Part shown: positions 17,982 to 26,780 of the stretch, one piece after another
Layout: every line of letters begins with the position of its first letter
Position numbering within the stretch: the first letter of the stretch is position 1
Assembly: GCF_009905725.1 (NCBI RefSeq)
Contig: NZ_JAAAKV010000004.1
Location: forward strand, 248,001-312,000
DNA: 64,000 nucleotides
Reading direction: 5' to 3'
From: Emticicia sp. CRIBPO
GTDB taxonomy: Bacteria > Bacteroidota > Bacteroidia > Cytophagales > Spirosomataceae
Made by a program: the position numbers and the translations under genes
The notes under the pieces: generated by a model
Told to the model about the DNA's origin: nothing
Seen by the model: the letters and a program-made list of their open reading frames with translations, nothing else
Databases searched by the model: none

Positions 17982-20429
17982 TTAGTCGACCCTGCCTTTC
18001 TCAGCTTCCGCGGCGTTATCATTGTGTCTGCGTTTGCGGGCAAAAGTCTCTTTACCGAAGCGGTAAGTGAAGGCAAATCCGATCCTCTGGGTATCCGAGG
18101 CACTCGTTTGAAACGATTCCGCCTGTTTCAGGCTGATGGATTTTCTCTCGTAAACCCATGAATGAAAAATATCATCCGCACTCACCCGGATACTGCCTTT
18201 TCCTTTCAGGATTTTCTTTTGAAGAGCAGCTCCCAGGCGGTACATGCCACTGGTTACCTGTTGTCCGTTCAGGTCTGTGCTGGCGTAATAACCGATCAGT
18301 TCGCCGCTTAAAGTTTTACTGAAAGTGAAATAGTTGTTGAATTCCAGGCGGGCTACGTTGGTTACAAAGTCCAGGTTTTCTGTGTACACCTTTCCTTCGA
18401 TGCCCATCCGCGATAATCTTAGGGTCGGATTGAAGTTCCACCATTTGGTGGGAGACAGCGACAGCGTCGTATTAAGCAGGAACATAAAACCTTTGGCTAC
18501 ATTATCTGACCTGGTAATGAACACATTGCCTGCGGCTTCGGTAGTAGGAAGAAATATGTCTGTAAACCAGTTGTAGCTCAGCCCCATATTCAGTAACTGT
18601 TTGTGTTGGAACTTCAACTCGACCCGACTTTGATACTGTGGCTTCAGCATCGGGTTGCCTGAGCTGTAAGAATATTGATCGCGGAAAAACAGGAACGGAT
18701 TAAGCGACTGGTAATTAGGACGGGCAATTCTTCTGACCATCATCAGGGTCAGGGTGTTTTTATTGACAGAATCAAGTTTATAACTCACAAAAGCACTGGG
18801 AAACAGGCTGGTGTAGTTTTTGGTGAAAGAACTGCCGGACACTTCCTCGTTGCCCAGCTGCTTCCCTCTGGCCTGTGTGCTTTCGACCCTTAAACCCAGT
18901 TGTACACCCAGCCGTTTCCAGGCCTTCTGGCTGTTGACATAGGCGGCGTTGATGTTTTCATGGTATTTGAAATGATTCGATTTGCTGTTGTCAATGCTTT
19001 GTATGGGCCCTTCCAAATCGTAATAATCAGAGATATTCTCGTTATCAATCACGCTGGATTTAAAACCGGCTTCCAGCCTGACTTTGTTTTTAAAAGGTTG
19101 CACATAGTCGGCTTTGGCGGTGTAAATGCCGATGTTGGAGGGCAGGATGTATAAGAAATCATGGCGGCTGGCCAATGTGCCGTCAGCCTGATATATAAAG
19201 TTCTGAAGGGCCTGGTCTCCATCCGAAATATAACGGATGTAATTCACGTCGGCCGAGAGTTCTTTGCCTTTGTTGTCAAATTTATGCAGCATATTCAGGT
19301 TGGTCGATAAATTAGTCCTTGAGCTTTTTCCCAGGGTATTGCCTGTGTTTAAGCCCGTCAGCTGATGACCGGCATTGAAGTTATTCCCCTCATAATCAAA
19401 TGTATTTTTGCCCTTTCCGCCGTTCAGGTTGACAATCGCTCCCAGGGTGGTTTTAGGCGAGGCGGTAAAATCCAGGCCAAGGTTGATGCTTTGTCCGGTG
19501 TTTTTGCCTACCTGGTTATTGACCAGGTCCAGTGAGGAACAGAGCCCTGCTTCTGTATTATAAAACTTCCTGTAGTAGGTTTCATAAGTATAATTTTTCT
19601 CAATATTGTAGCCGATATTGGTAAAAAGATTGATTTTCCGGTGATTGTAATTCAGGCTCAGTGCATCATTGTTCCGGGCATATCTGCCTTGTGAATAGCC
19701 CGCCGAAACGCTTCCTGTAAAACCCCCGGTCCTGTTTTTCTTCAGACGGATATTGATGATGGCGTTTCCGGCAGCGTCGTATTTGGCAGACGGATTGTCC
19801 ATCAGTTCTATTTTGTCCAGCACACCTCCCGGCAGCGATTTAAGGTAAGAAGCCAGGTCTTGTCCTGACATGTAGGTAGATCTGCCGTCAATCAAAACCA
19901 GTATGCCCGTCCGGCCGTTGAGGCTGATTTCTCCGTTGTTGTCAACGCTTACACCCGGTGTTTTGCCCAGTACCTCCAGGGTATTGCTGGTAGCACTGCC
20001 AATCATAGATTCCACATTGACGATCGTCCGGTCAATGTCTTGTTCGATCAAAGGTTTTTTAGCTGATACAACCACTTCTTTCAACTGGATGTTTTTAGCA
20101 GGTAAGAGTATGATCACCGGAAGGGTAACGACCGGATGACTGTCGTCAATAAGCAAGGGCACACTTTTGTACTGTTTCTGACCAATGGCGGTGATCACCA
20201 GCACGTAGGTGTTGTTCTGAAGGTTACTGAACTGAAACTTCCCGTTTCCGTTGCTGATCTCACCTTTTACCATGCTGGAGTCTTTGCTGATCATCAGCCG
20301 GACGGTGGCACCGGGAATCACGTCATTATCTGTACCTTTGATGGTACCTGAGATCATGCCTGAAGAGGTCTGAGAGAATGCCGTGAGGGCGTTAAAGCAC
20401 ATAAGGCACAGGGTAAGTAATGTTTTCAT
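17982..20429 (-). CDS. outer-membrane beta-barrel protein, TonB-receptor-like (CarboxypepD_reg + OMP_b-brl_3)
   Basis: 815 residues. Signal peptide (1-19), a CarboxypepD_reg-like beta-sandwich (~25-115: GMISGTIKGTDNDVIPGATV), a plug-like domain (~120-235: LGKTPGVSVDNNGEISLNG, LIDGRSTYMSG, NPSAKYDAAGNAIINIRLKK) and a C-terminal beta-barrel of the OMP_b-brl_3 type ending in YRFGKE plus a short charged tail. These proteins sit in the outer membrane of Bacteroidota; the substrate is usually unknown. There is no SusD partner, so it is not a typical polysaccharide utilisation locus. It is divergent from a LytS/LytTR pair at 20660-22412, which may control it. Confidence 0.88.
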   Translation of the reverse strand: MKTLLTLCLMCFNALTAFSQTSSGMISGTIKGTDNDVIPGATVRLMISKDSSMVKGEISNGNGKFQFSNLQNNTYVLVITAIGQKQYKSVPLLIDDSHPVVTLPVIILLPAKNIQLKEVVVSAKKPLIEQDIDRTIVNVESMIGSATSNTLEVLGKTPGVSVDNNGEISLNGRTGILVLIDGRSTYMSGQDLASYLKSLPGGVLDKIELMDNPSAKYDAAGNAIINIRLKKNRTGGFTGSVSAGYSQGRYARNNDALSLNYNHRKINLFTNIGYNIEKNYTYETYYRKFYNTEAGLCSSLDLVNNQVGKNTGQSINLGLDFTASPKTTLGAIVNLNGGKGKNTFDYEGNNFNAGHQLTGLNTGNTLGKSSRTNLSTNLNMLHKFDNKGKELSADVNYIRYISDGDQALQNFIYQADGTLASRHDFLYILPSNIGIYTAKADYVQPFKNKVRLEAGFKSSVIDNENISDYYDLEGPIQSIDNSKSNHFKYHENINAAYVNSQKAWKRLGVQLGLRVESTQARGKQLGNEEVSGSSFTKNYTSLFPSAFVSYKLDSVNKNTLTLMMVRRIARPNYQSLNPFLFFRDQYSYSSGNPMLKPQYQSRVELKFQHKQLLNMGLSYNWFTDIFLPTTEAAGNVFITRSDNVAKGFMFLLNTTLSLSPTKWWNFNPTLRLSRMGIEGKVYTENLDFVTNVARLEFNNYFTFSKTLSGELIGYYASTDLNGQQVTSGMYRLGAALQKKILKGKGSIRVSADDIFHSWVYERKSISLKQAESFQTSASDTQRIGFAFTYRFGKETFARKRRHNDNAAEAEKGRVD

Positions 20430-20496
20430 AATTTGCTTTTTTTATTTTCAGCAAAGATGAAGGACTCAGGAGACCTGCTAAAATAAATATGCCGTA

Positions 20497-20513
20497 TCAG
20501 GCCATATGCCTGA
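20497..20513. promoter_or_regulatory. inverted repeat TCAGGC-N5-GCCTGA in divergent promoter region
   Basis: The repeat lies 68 bp from the start of the outer-membrane protein gene and about 150 bp before the LytS-type kinase. It is short but perfect and sits where a shared operator would be expected. Confidence 0.35.
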
Positions 20514-20659
20514 CAGAATTCAGTTTCGGGGTGTTGAAATGGTTCATAAGTTCAAAATTGCTTTCTGTCATCATTTCAGCTATATTCGTCAGCAAAATTT
20601 GTTTGCGTCATACAATCAGACCCAGATTTACAGCTTAATACTGGAATATAACAAACGAT

Positions 20660-21691
20660 ATGAGGAGTGCCGGCAATTCTTTCAGCAGCTTTTTTGGTAA
20701 GGATATCTATATTCTTTACTCGGCTGTTTTGTCTGTGCCGGTCTGGATGGCCCTCAATGCTTACGTGAGAGCCATTCATGTGGCGGAAGAAGAGTTTGTT
20801 ACGACAGTGGCCTCCGTTTTATTCATTGCCGGTGTTTTTTGGGGCAGAAATCTGGCTCTGCTGTGGGGACCAAAGATCAGGATAGCTCACAACGACCTGA
20901 TCAAAGGCCTTTCTGTAGCTATTGTGGTTTGTGTTGCCTGGTTATTTATTCATGCAGATTTTCAGGTTATCCGGTCTCATGAAGCCATCAGTATTTTACT
21001 GTACTGGCTTCCGTTTATTTTTATTAGCGTAGCGACCGGGTTTTTAGTGAAAATATACCGCAGCGTGGTACAAAATCAACTCAGGGAAGCCCGGACAACC
21101 GCAGCCAACAGTCATATCGAATTGCAGCTTCTTCAGTCACAGATGAGCCCTCATTTTTTGTTCAATACACTCAACAACCTCTACGGCATATCCATCACCC
21201 GGCACCAGGAAGTCCCGGGTCTGTTGCTTAAACTGTCAGAATTGCTGAGATATTCTGTGTATGAGGCCAAAGAAATGTATGTGCCTCTGAAAGACGAACT
21301 TACCTATCTCCGCAATTACATAGATTTTGAAAAACTCCGCATCGGCGACCGCTTACACCTCGACCTTGATTTTGATGAGAGAAGCAATGGCAAAATAGCC
21401 CCGATGTTGCTCATCGTGTTCATCGAAAATGCTTTCAAACATTCCAAGAATACCCACGATGAAAAGATATTTGTGAATATTTCATTGAAGCTATGGGAGG
21501 GACAGGTGTTTTTTTCGGTTAAGAATTCATACTCGGAATTGAAGAATCATGAGAGTAAGGACAAAAACAGCGGTTTAGGACTCGCTAATGTGAGAAAGAG
21601 GCTGGAATTGCTCTATCCCGGAGAACACGAACTGAAGCTGAAGGAGTCGGAGGGGACATTTTCTGTTACCCTCAGGTTAAAAATTAAGTAA
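20660..21691 (+). CDS. LytS-type sensor histidine kinase (His_kinase PF06580), short form
   Basis: 343 residues. Four transmembrane helices fill residues ~12-130, with only short loops outside, then a His_kinase domain with QMSPHFLFNTLNN near residue 160 (phospho-acceptor His) and a HATPase domain with IENAFKHSK and GLGLANVRKRLELLY. There is no separate extracytoplasmic sensor, so it probably senses within the membrane. The LytTR regulator starts 1 bp after its stop, giving a tightly coupled operon. It is divergent from the outer-membrane protein at 17982-20429. Confidence 0.92.
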   Translation: MRSAGNSFSSFFGKDIYILYSAVLSVPVWMALNAYVRAIHVAEEEFVTTVASVLFIAGVFWGRNLALLWGPKIRIAHNDLIKGLSVAIVVCVAWLFIHADFQVIRSHEAISILLYWLPFIFISVATGFLVKIYRSVVQNQLREARTTAANSHIELQLLQSQMSPHFLFNTLNNLYGISITRHQEVPGLLLKLSELLRYSVYEAKEMYVPLKDELTYLRNYIDFEKLRIGDRLHLDLDFDERSNGKIAPMLLIVFIENAFKHSKNTHDEKIFVNISLKLWEGQVFFSVKNSYSELKNHESKDKNSGLGLANVRKRLELLYPGEHELKLKESEGTFSVTLRLKIK

Positions 21692-21692
21692 A

Positions 21693-22412
21693 ATGGACGA
21701 TAAAATCAATTGCCTGATTGTAGACGACGAGCCCATAGCCAGGGAAATCATCATGACTTACTGCGGGCACCTACCTGATCTGCAGGTGGTGGCTTCGTGT
21801 GGCAATGCCCTGGAGGCTAAAGCAGCATTGCAGAAATATAAAACCGACATCCTCTTCCTCGATATCAACATGCCCGTGCTGGATGGTATTGCCTTTTTGA
21901 AAACCCTGAAAAATCAGCCGCAGGTTATCTTTACTACCGCATATAAGGAATTCGCCGTTGAGGCCTTCGACTTATCGGCCTGCGACTATTTACTGAAACC
22001 TTTTTCACTGGAGCGTTTTATTGTGGCGGTAGATAAAGCCACAGAAAGGTTAAGTGTTGATGCCCATACGGTTAAAGAGCCACCTTCAGGAGAACCCGCC
22101 AATGATGATTTTATTTTCGTCAGGGCAGACGGTAAAATCTATAAAATTATGCTGGAAGAGCTGCTTTATGCAGAGGCCAGCGGTAATTATACCAAAATTG
22201 TCACCACCCAAAGCACCATTCTCCCGGGTATGACCTTCTCTGCTTTTGAAGCCCTGTTGTCAAAAAGCGATTTTATCCGTATCCACCGTTCTTTTATAGT
22301 CAACAAGGTCCATATCACCCACATTGAAGGTAACAGGGTTTTCCTCAACACCTTGGAGTTGCCTGTTGGAATTAACTATAAAGAAGCCTTTTTTAAGCAA
22401 CTGGGGCTTTGA
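21693..22412 (+). CDS. LytTR-family response regulator
   Basis: 239 residues. Receiver domain with DDEPIA near residue 10, Asp in ILFLDINMP near 54 and Lys in DYLLKPF near 105; LytTR DNA-binding domain at ~140-239 (YAEASGNYTKIVT, FIRIHRSFIVNKVHI). It is co-transcribed with the kinase at 20660, with a 1-bp gap. Both domains are intact. The target is unknown; the divergently encoded outer-membrane protein is the nearest candidate. Confidence 0.93.
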   Translation: MDDKINCLIVDDEPIAREIIMTYCGHLPDLQVVASCGNALEAKAALQKYKTDILFLDINMPVLDGIAFLKTLKNQPQVIFTTAYKEFAVEAFDLSACDYLLKPFSLERFIVAVDKATERLSVDAHTVKEPPSGEPANDDFIFVRADGKIYKIMLEELLYAEASGNYTKIVTTQSTILPGMTFSAFEALLSKSDFIRIHRSFIVNKVHITHIEGNRVFLNTLELPVGINYKEAFFKQLGL

Positions 22413-22515
22413 GATTAAAAAACAAGGCATAGTTGTTAAAAAAACGCCTCTGAAACAAAACCATTCTGCCCGGAAATAGTATTATCTTGCAGTAAACATG
22501 CCTGTCTGAAAATAT

Positions 22516-23580
22516 ATGATTATCACCCAGGATCTGCATTATGGTTTTTCTGGATTATTTCTGTTGTCTGCCGTGCTCCCGTTTTTCAAGAGTGACTGGT
22601 GGGTTATCCGGGTTTTTGATTATCCCAGGCTTCAGAAATTTATTTTACTCCTGATCATGTTTGTGACCTGGTTTTTTGTTTTCCAGAAGCCGGCATGGTA
22701 CGACTTTGTAGTTCTGTTTCTTCTTGGGTTTTCCATTGCTTATCTTGCTGCGGTTATTTATCCTTATACCATCCTGGGAAGGAAGATGATCGAACAAAGT
22801 GAGCCTTCAGGCACAGAAAAACCTTTACAACTGTTGGTTTGCAACGTTTTCCAGGATAATCAGGATTACGCCAGGCTGGTTAACCTGGTCAATAAAAAGC
22901 AACCCGATGTCATACTGCTGCTGGAAACCAACAAAGCCTGGCAGGAAGGTATTTCTGAACTCAGAGAGACGTACCCTTACCGGATTGAAGCTCCTCTTGA
23001 AAATACCTACGGGCTTTTGTTTTATTCCAGGTTGCCGGTCATATATCATGAGCTCAACTATCTGATTGACAAGGAAATCCCTTCTGTCGTAGCCGATGTT
23101 GAATATAACGGACAGGTCGTCAGGCTTTACGGATTACACCCTACACCACCTGTTCCCCAGGAAAACCCCGAAAGCACGGAAAGAGACGCGGAGATACTCC
23201 TGATAGGAAAGATGGCTAAAGCATACGATAAACCCTGCATCGTTTTCGGAGACCTCAACGATGTCGCCTGGTCTTACACCACCAGCTTGTTTCTCAAAGC
23301 AAGCGGTTTGCTGGATCCCCGGAGAGGAAGAGGCATGTACAGTACTTTTCATGCCAGTCACTGGTTACTACGCTGGCCGCTTGACCATTATTTTCTAAGT
23401 GGCCATTTCAGGCTGGTAAACATATGCATTGAAGAATCCGTCGGTTCAGATCATTTTCCCATCAGCATTTCACTGGTACTGAAGAATGAAGATGATTCTG
23501 AAAAACTTGACATCAGCCACGAAGAAAAAATGGAAGTGCAGGAGAAAATCGAGGCAGGCATTGAAAAGGGCGATGTGTGA
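22516..23580 (+). CDS. membrane-anchored endonuclease/exonuclease/phosphatase-fold protein
   Basis: 354 residues. Three hydrophobic helices within residues ~8-85, then an EEP domain (~95-325): LLVCNVFQDNQDY, DVILLLETNK (metal-binding Glu), LYGLHPTPP, VFGDLNDVAWS (Asp-Leu-Asn) and SDHFPISISL (terminal Asp-His pair). The C-terminal 30 residues are charged and probably helical. In this family the active site faces outward from the inner membrane. Substrates vary (nucleic acids, phosphoinositides, sugar phosphates) and cannot be chosen here. The gene follows the LytTR gene by 103 bp. Confidence 0.82.
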   Translation: MIITQDLHYGFSGLFLLSAVLPFFKSDWWVIRVFDYPRLQKFILLLIMFVTWFFVFQKPAWYDFVVLFLLGFSIAYLAAVIYPYTILGRKMIEQSEPSGTEKPLQLLVCNVFQDNQDYARLVNLVNKKQPDVILLLETNKAWQEGISELRETYPYRIEAPLENTYGLLFYSRLPVIYHELNYLIDKEIPSVVADVEYNGQVVRLYGLHPTPPVPQENPESTERDAEILLIGKMAKAYDKPCIVFGDLNDVAWSYTTSLFLKASGLLDPRRGRGMYSTFHASHWLLRWPLDHYFLSGHFRLVNICIEESVGSDHFPISISLVLKNEDDSEKLDISHEEKMEVQEKIEAGIEKGDV

Positions 23581-23646
23581 AGTTTTATATAATGCAGGAA
23601 GTAATTATCCTCAAAACAGGGCTTGAAAATACAATTTAGCCTTTCG

Positions 23647-23764
23647 TTGCCTTTGATTTTTGCCAAAATTGCATGGTTATTGCCTTTGATTTTTGTCATT
23701 TTTGTGTTAATATTGCCTTTGATTTTTGTCAAACCTGTATCAGCACTACCTTTGGAAAATGTAT
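23647..23764. repeat. short array with 33-bp period upstream of the AAA ATPase
   Basis: The 16-nt core TTGCCTTTGATTTTTG starts at 23647, 23680 and 23713, exactly 33 bp apart, each followed by [CT]CA and a unique stretch of about 14 nt. A decayed fourth copy (CTACCTTTGGAAAATG) starts at 23746, again in register, and contains the ATPase start codon. The minus strand reads as an 11-residue TKIKGN/AKIKGN repeat, but no gene signal supports translation. Confidence 0.85.
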
Positions 23765-25075
23765 CTATCAAGAAATATAGACATAGATTTACTAAAATGG
23801 AAAAATGACAAGGCCGGGAAGCCTTTGCTTCTCAGGGGTGCCAGACAGGTAGGGAAATCTACTGCCGTCCGACAATTGGCTACACAGTTTGAGTATTTTC
23901 TGGAAGTGAATTTTGAAGAGCAAAAGACCGTAAATTCATTGTTTGAAGGTGATCTGGATCCTAAAGAACTCTGCGAAAGCCTGTCCATTTTGTTTAATAC
24001 GCCAATAATTCCCGGTAAAACACTATTGTTCTTCGACGAAATTCAATCTTGTATTCCTGCAATTTCTTCCCTGCGTTTTTTTTATGAAAAATATCCGGAA
24101 TTGCATGTTATTGCAGCCGGTTCATTACTTGAGTTTGCATTATCTGAAATCCCTTCATTTGGTGTAGGACGGATAAGGTCATTATTTATATATCCTTTAT
24201 CTTTTGATGAATTTCTGAGAGCTATCGGAGAGTCCTTGTTAGTGGACGGCAAGAATAAAGCATCCGTTGAAAAGCCGTTGCCAGAACCACTGCACTTAAA
24301 ATTACTTGGTTTGCTTAAGCGTTTTTTGATGCTTGGTGGTATGCCGGAGGTAGTCGCTCATTATGCAGAATTCAGGGATTTTAATGCCTGCGGACAAATA
24401 TTGGATGATCTCATTATTTCCTTCAGAGATGATTTTGCAAAGTACAAGAAGCTGGTGCCACCATTGAGGATTGCAGAAGTTTTTGACGCCGTAGTGCGGC
24501 AGTCAGGGGGTAAGTTTGTTTACTCAAAAGCAGCTACCGAAGCTAACAACAAACAAGTAAAAGAGGCACTTGATCTTTTAGTGATGTCAGGCCTGGTTAT
24601 CCCGGTAACGCACACTTCTGCCAACGGTTTGCCGTTGGGGGCCGGAGTGAATATTAAAAAGCAAAAGATGCTGGTTTTGGATACTGGTATTTTTCAGAGA
24701 ATTCTTGGACTGAAGGCATCTGAAATTTTATTTGAACAAGATTTTGATGTGATTAACAAAGGAGCCATTGCAGAACAATATTGTGGACTGGAACTTCTGA
24801 AGTCTGCATCCCCTTATAAGCAGGAACGATTATATTATTGGCACAGAGAAGCCCTTAACAGTAATGCTGAAGTAGATTATGTAATTCAAAAAGGACAGGA
24901 GATTATTCCTCTGGAAGTGAAATCTGGAACGAAGGGGTCTATGCAAAGCCTTTATCTCTTCTTAAAAGAAAAGCAAAGGGATTACGGTGTCCGGTTTTCG
25001 AATGAAATATATTCTACTGTTGAAAATGTACAGATATGGCCCTTATATGCGGTGTCTGATTTTAATAAGTTATGA
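23759..25075 (+). CDS. AAA ATPase with DUF4143 C-terminal domain
   Basis: About 438 residues from the ATG at 23759 (MYLSRNIDIDLLKW); an upstream TTG at 23726 keeps the frame open but lies inside the 33-bp repeats and is unlikely. Walker A is GARQVGKST near residue 28, Walker B LLFFDEIQ near 90, followed by the sensor-like AAGSLLEFAL, and the DUF4143 domain with the restriction-endonuclease-like tail EVDYVIQKGQEIIPLEVKSG near 380-400. This family is abundant and multi-copy in Bacteroidota and archaea; its role is unsettled. Codon choice is visibly more AT-rich than in the flanking genes, which hints at transfer. It ends before a perfect palindrome at 25144. Confidence 0.88.
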   Translation: MYLSRNIDIDLLKWKNDKAGKPLLLRGARQVGKSTAVRQLATQFEYFLEVNFEEQKTVNSLFEGDLDPKELCESLSILFNTPIIPGKTLLFFDEIQSCIPAISSLRFFYEKYPELHVIAAGSLLEFALSEIPSFGVGRIRSLFIYPLSFDEFLRAIGESLLVDGKNKASVEKPLPEPLHLKLLGLLKRFLMLGGMPEVVAHYAEFRDFNACGQILDDLIISFRDDFAKYKKLVPPLRIAEVFDAVVRQSGGKFVYSKAATEANNKQVKEALDLLVMSGLVIPVTHTSANGLPLGAGVNIKKQKMLVLDTGIFQRILGLKASEILFEQDFDVINKGAIAEQYCGLELLKSASPYKQERLYYWHREALNSNAEVDYVIQKGQEIIPLEVKSGTKGSMQSLYLFLKEKQRDYGVRFSNEIYSTVENVQIWPLYAVSDFNKL

Positions 25076-25143
25076 AGTTGTTGTGGCACCACCTTTTTCG
25101 CTGATGTGATAGAGTCTGATAGCTTTAAGAAATTAATAAAGCA

Positions 25144-25167
25144 AAAATCACATTATAATGTGATTTT
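25144..25167. terminator. 24-bp perfect palindrome, bidirectional terminator
   Basis: AAAATCACAT-TATA-ATGTGATTTT, flanked by further A and T residues, lies between the convergent stops of the AAA ATPase (25075) and the MarR-GNAT gene (25183). The symmetric A/T runs suit termination in both directions. Confidence 0.7.
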
Positions 25168-25182
25168 GTACTTAAAAATGGC

Positions 25183-26139
25183 TCAGTTCAAATTCATTTC
25201 CATATGTACATTGGCCCTGACATATGGTGAGGTCCGGCCTTCAATCATCCTGAAGCCCAGTTTGTGATACAGGCTGATGGCGGGTTTGAGGATAGAATTA
25301 CTCCCCAGGTATAACTTAGAAGCACCTACGCTCCTGGCTTTTTCGATGATCGCTTGTCCGAGCAGTTTGCCGATACTTTTGCCCTGGGCCTTTGGTGAAA
25401 CTGCCATTTTTGCCAGCTCAAAATCATAATCCGGATCATCGTCCATCCTGATAAGGGCACAGACGCCGACAGGCACGTCTTCCAGCAGGGCTACCATGAT
25501 ATACCCACCTTTACTGAGGATGTATTCTTCAGGATGGTCCAGGGCTTTATAGTCAGCTGCTTCCATTTTAAAATAGGTATTGATCCACTCCACGTTCAGG
25601 TCGCGGAAGGCCTGCTTATATTCCGGTTTGAATTCTACGATCTTGACCATCTTACTCTCTCTTTCTTTTTTCTTTTCTATGACCCTTTCCAGCAATGATT
25701 TTTGTTCCAGCAACTTTTCCCATTCTCCCAGGGCTTTCCACAGGTCATTTTCGGTCTGGGCCAGCATTTCTTCTACAGTCGCATTGACATCCTGGTATTG
25801 AAAAGCAATTTTCTCTGAAATTTCCCTGCCCTTTTCTGTCAGCGTCACTATATTTCTCCTCTTGTCTTCTTCGTCTTTTTTCTCGGTGACCAGTCCTTTC
25901 TTAGACATTTCGGTAATGATTTTACTGACGGAAGGGTGGGAGTGCCCGATTTCTTTGGCCAGCTGGGTGATGGTCTTTTCTTCGCCCTGCGACAAGACAT
26001 GAAAGGCCGGAAACCACTTGGGCTGGAGCTCCACGTTAAATAGCCGGTAAATCTCAGGAGCATCTTTCGAGATTTTCTCATTCAGCATCCTTAGCCTGCT
26101 GCCGATGGCAAACTTGCCTGTTTTTTCAAAGAATTCCAT
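25183..26139 (-). CDS. MarR-type regulator fused to a GNAT N-acetyltransferase
   Basis: 318 residues. Residues ~1-150 are a winged-helix MarR domain (TITQLAKEIGHSHPSVSKIITEM recognition region, wing DEEDKRRNIVTLTEKGR), then a coiled linker rich in E/K, then a GNAT domain (~165-318) with the acetyl-CoA loop SPKAQGKSIGKLLG and the terminal YHKLGFR motif. MarR-GNAT fusions are known in several phyla but the substrate is generally not established. The short region upstream has a symmetric tandem GTAA-N4-TTAC operator, consistent with autoregulation. It appears to be a single-gene unit. Confidence 0.9.
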   Translation of the reverse strand: MEFFEKTGKFAIGSRLRMLNEKISKDAPEIYRLFNVELQPKWFPAFHVLSQGEEKTITQLAKEIGHSHPSVSKIITEMSKKGLVTEKKDEEDKRRNIVTLTEKGREISEKIAFQYQDVNATVEEMLAQTENDLWKALGEWEKLLEQKSLLERVIEKKKERESKMVKIVEFKPEYKQAFRDLNVEWINTYFKMEAADYKALDHPEEYILSKGGYIMVALLEDVPVGVCALIRMDDDPDYDFELAKMAVSPKAQGKSIGKLLGQAIIEKARSVGASKLYLGSNSILKPAISLYHKLGFRMIEGRTSPYVRANVHMEMNLN

Positions 26140-26163
26140 GGTAAAGTAAGGATAAAAATTATT

Positions 26164-26195
26164 TTGCGTAATCAGTTACGTAATTGGTTACGCAA
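26164..26195. promoter_or_regulatory. tandem MarR-type operator upstream of the MarR-GNAT gene
   Basis: TTGCGTAA (26164-26171), TTACGTAA (26176-26183) and TTACGCAA (26188-26195) are spaced by 12 bp and read as two adjoining palindromes, GTAATCAGTTAC (26168-26179) and GTAATTGGTTAC (26180-26191). The block lies 25-56 bp upstream of the ATG at 26139, where binding would block transcription. Confidence 0.7.
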
Positions 26196-26303
26196 TTATA
26201 GGAAATAAAATACCTCCTTCCAAACATCAGCCTGGAAAAATGTCTGAAGTGAATTCTGATTACAGGAAAATAGTGGAGATGAACCCAGCGATTCCGGTAA
26301 AAA

Positions 26304-26714
26304 TCAGGCCCTTTTAGACCGCATGCCCCTGGTTTGTTTAAGGCTTTGGTCTCCGGTCATTTGCTGGTATTCGCCGGATTCCATCGGGAAGATGGCGATT
26401 TTTCCTTCGGCATTGCTGTGAACACCCCAGCCGTATCTCTTGGTCAGCGGAGATGAACGCATACAGGCCTGGCCTTTGGAAAAAAACTTTGCTCTTTCTT
26501 CCTCCATTTCGTGTTTGGTAATGCCGTTTTTGGCGGCGTAAGCTCCGAAAATAATATCGTCGGAAGTATACTGATAAGGGTGTTCGATCAGTTTTTCAAA
26601 CTGCAGGTTGGCTATGGTTTTGCTGTCCCCTTTTAACGGGGGAATTTCCGCTGTACTGATCGGACAATCTTCGGCTACTGCGATAAAAGTATCAATATAA
26701 TTGGTCGTATGCAT
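26304..26714 (-). CDS. DUF6157-like conserved protein
   Basis: 136 residues, no signal peptide or membrane segment. The sequence starts MHTTNYIDTFI, with CPISTAEIPP, KTIANLQFEKL and YTSDDIIFGAYAAKNGI, matching from memory the DUF6157 family of small cytoplasmic proteins. The central RYGWGVHSNAEGKIA segment and the basic C-terminus look conserved. No catalytic motif is known to me. It stands alone between the MarR-GNAT and LysR genes, both transcribed the same way. Function unknown. Confidence 0.65.
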   Translation of the reverse strand: MHTTNYIDTFIAVAEDCPISTAEIPPLKGDSKTIANLQFEKLIEHPYQYTSDDIIFGAYAAKNGITKHEMEEERAKFFSKGQACMRSSPLTKRYGWGVHSNAEGKIAIFPMESGEYQQMTGDQSLKQTRGMRSKRA

Positions 26715-26780
26715 TATCAGATGAGGTTGATTGAGACAAATTTATGAAAATTTCTGACAAGGCTGAAAAAGTAGTTTTAT

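Noticed and set aside
23647-23764. CRISPR-like array upstream of the AAA ATPase
   Set aside because: Three intact repeats of 16 nt with ~17-nt spacers are too few and too short, and no cas genes are nearby.
3205-26195. Shared 8-mer AGTTACGT between the 21-bp array core and the MarR-GNAT operator
   Set aside because: An 8-nt match is expected by chance in 64 kb and the flanking symmetry differs.
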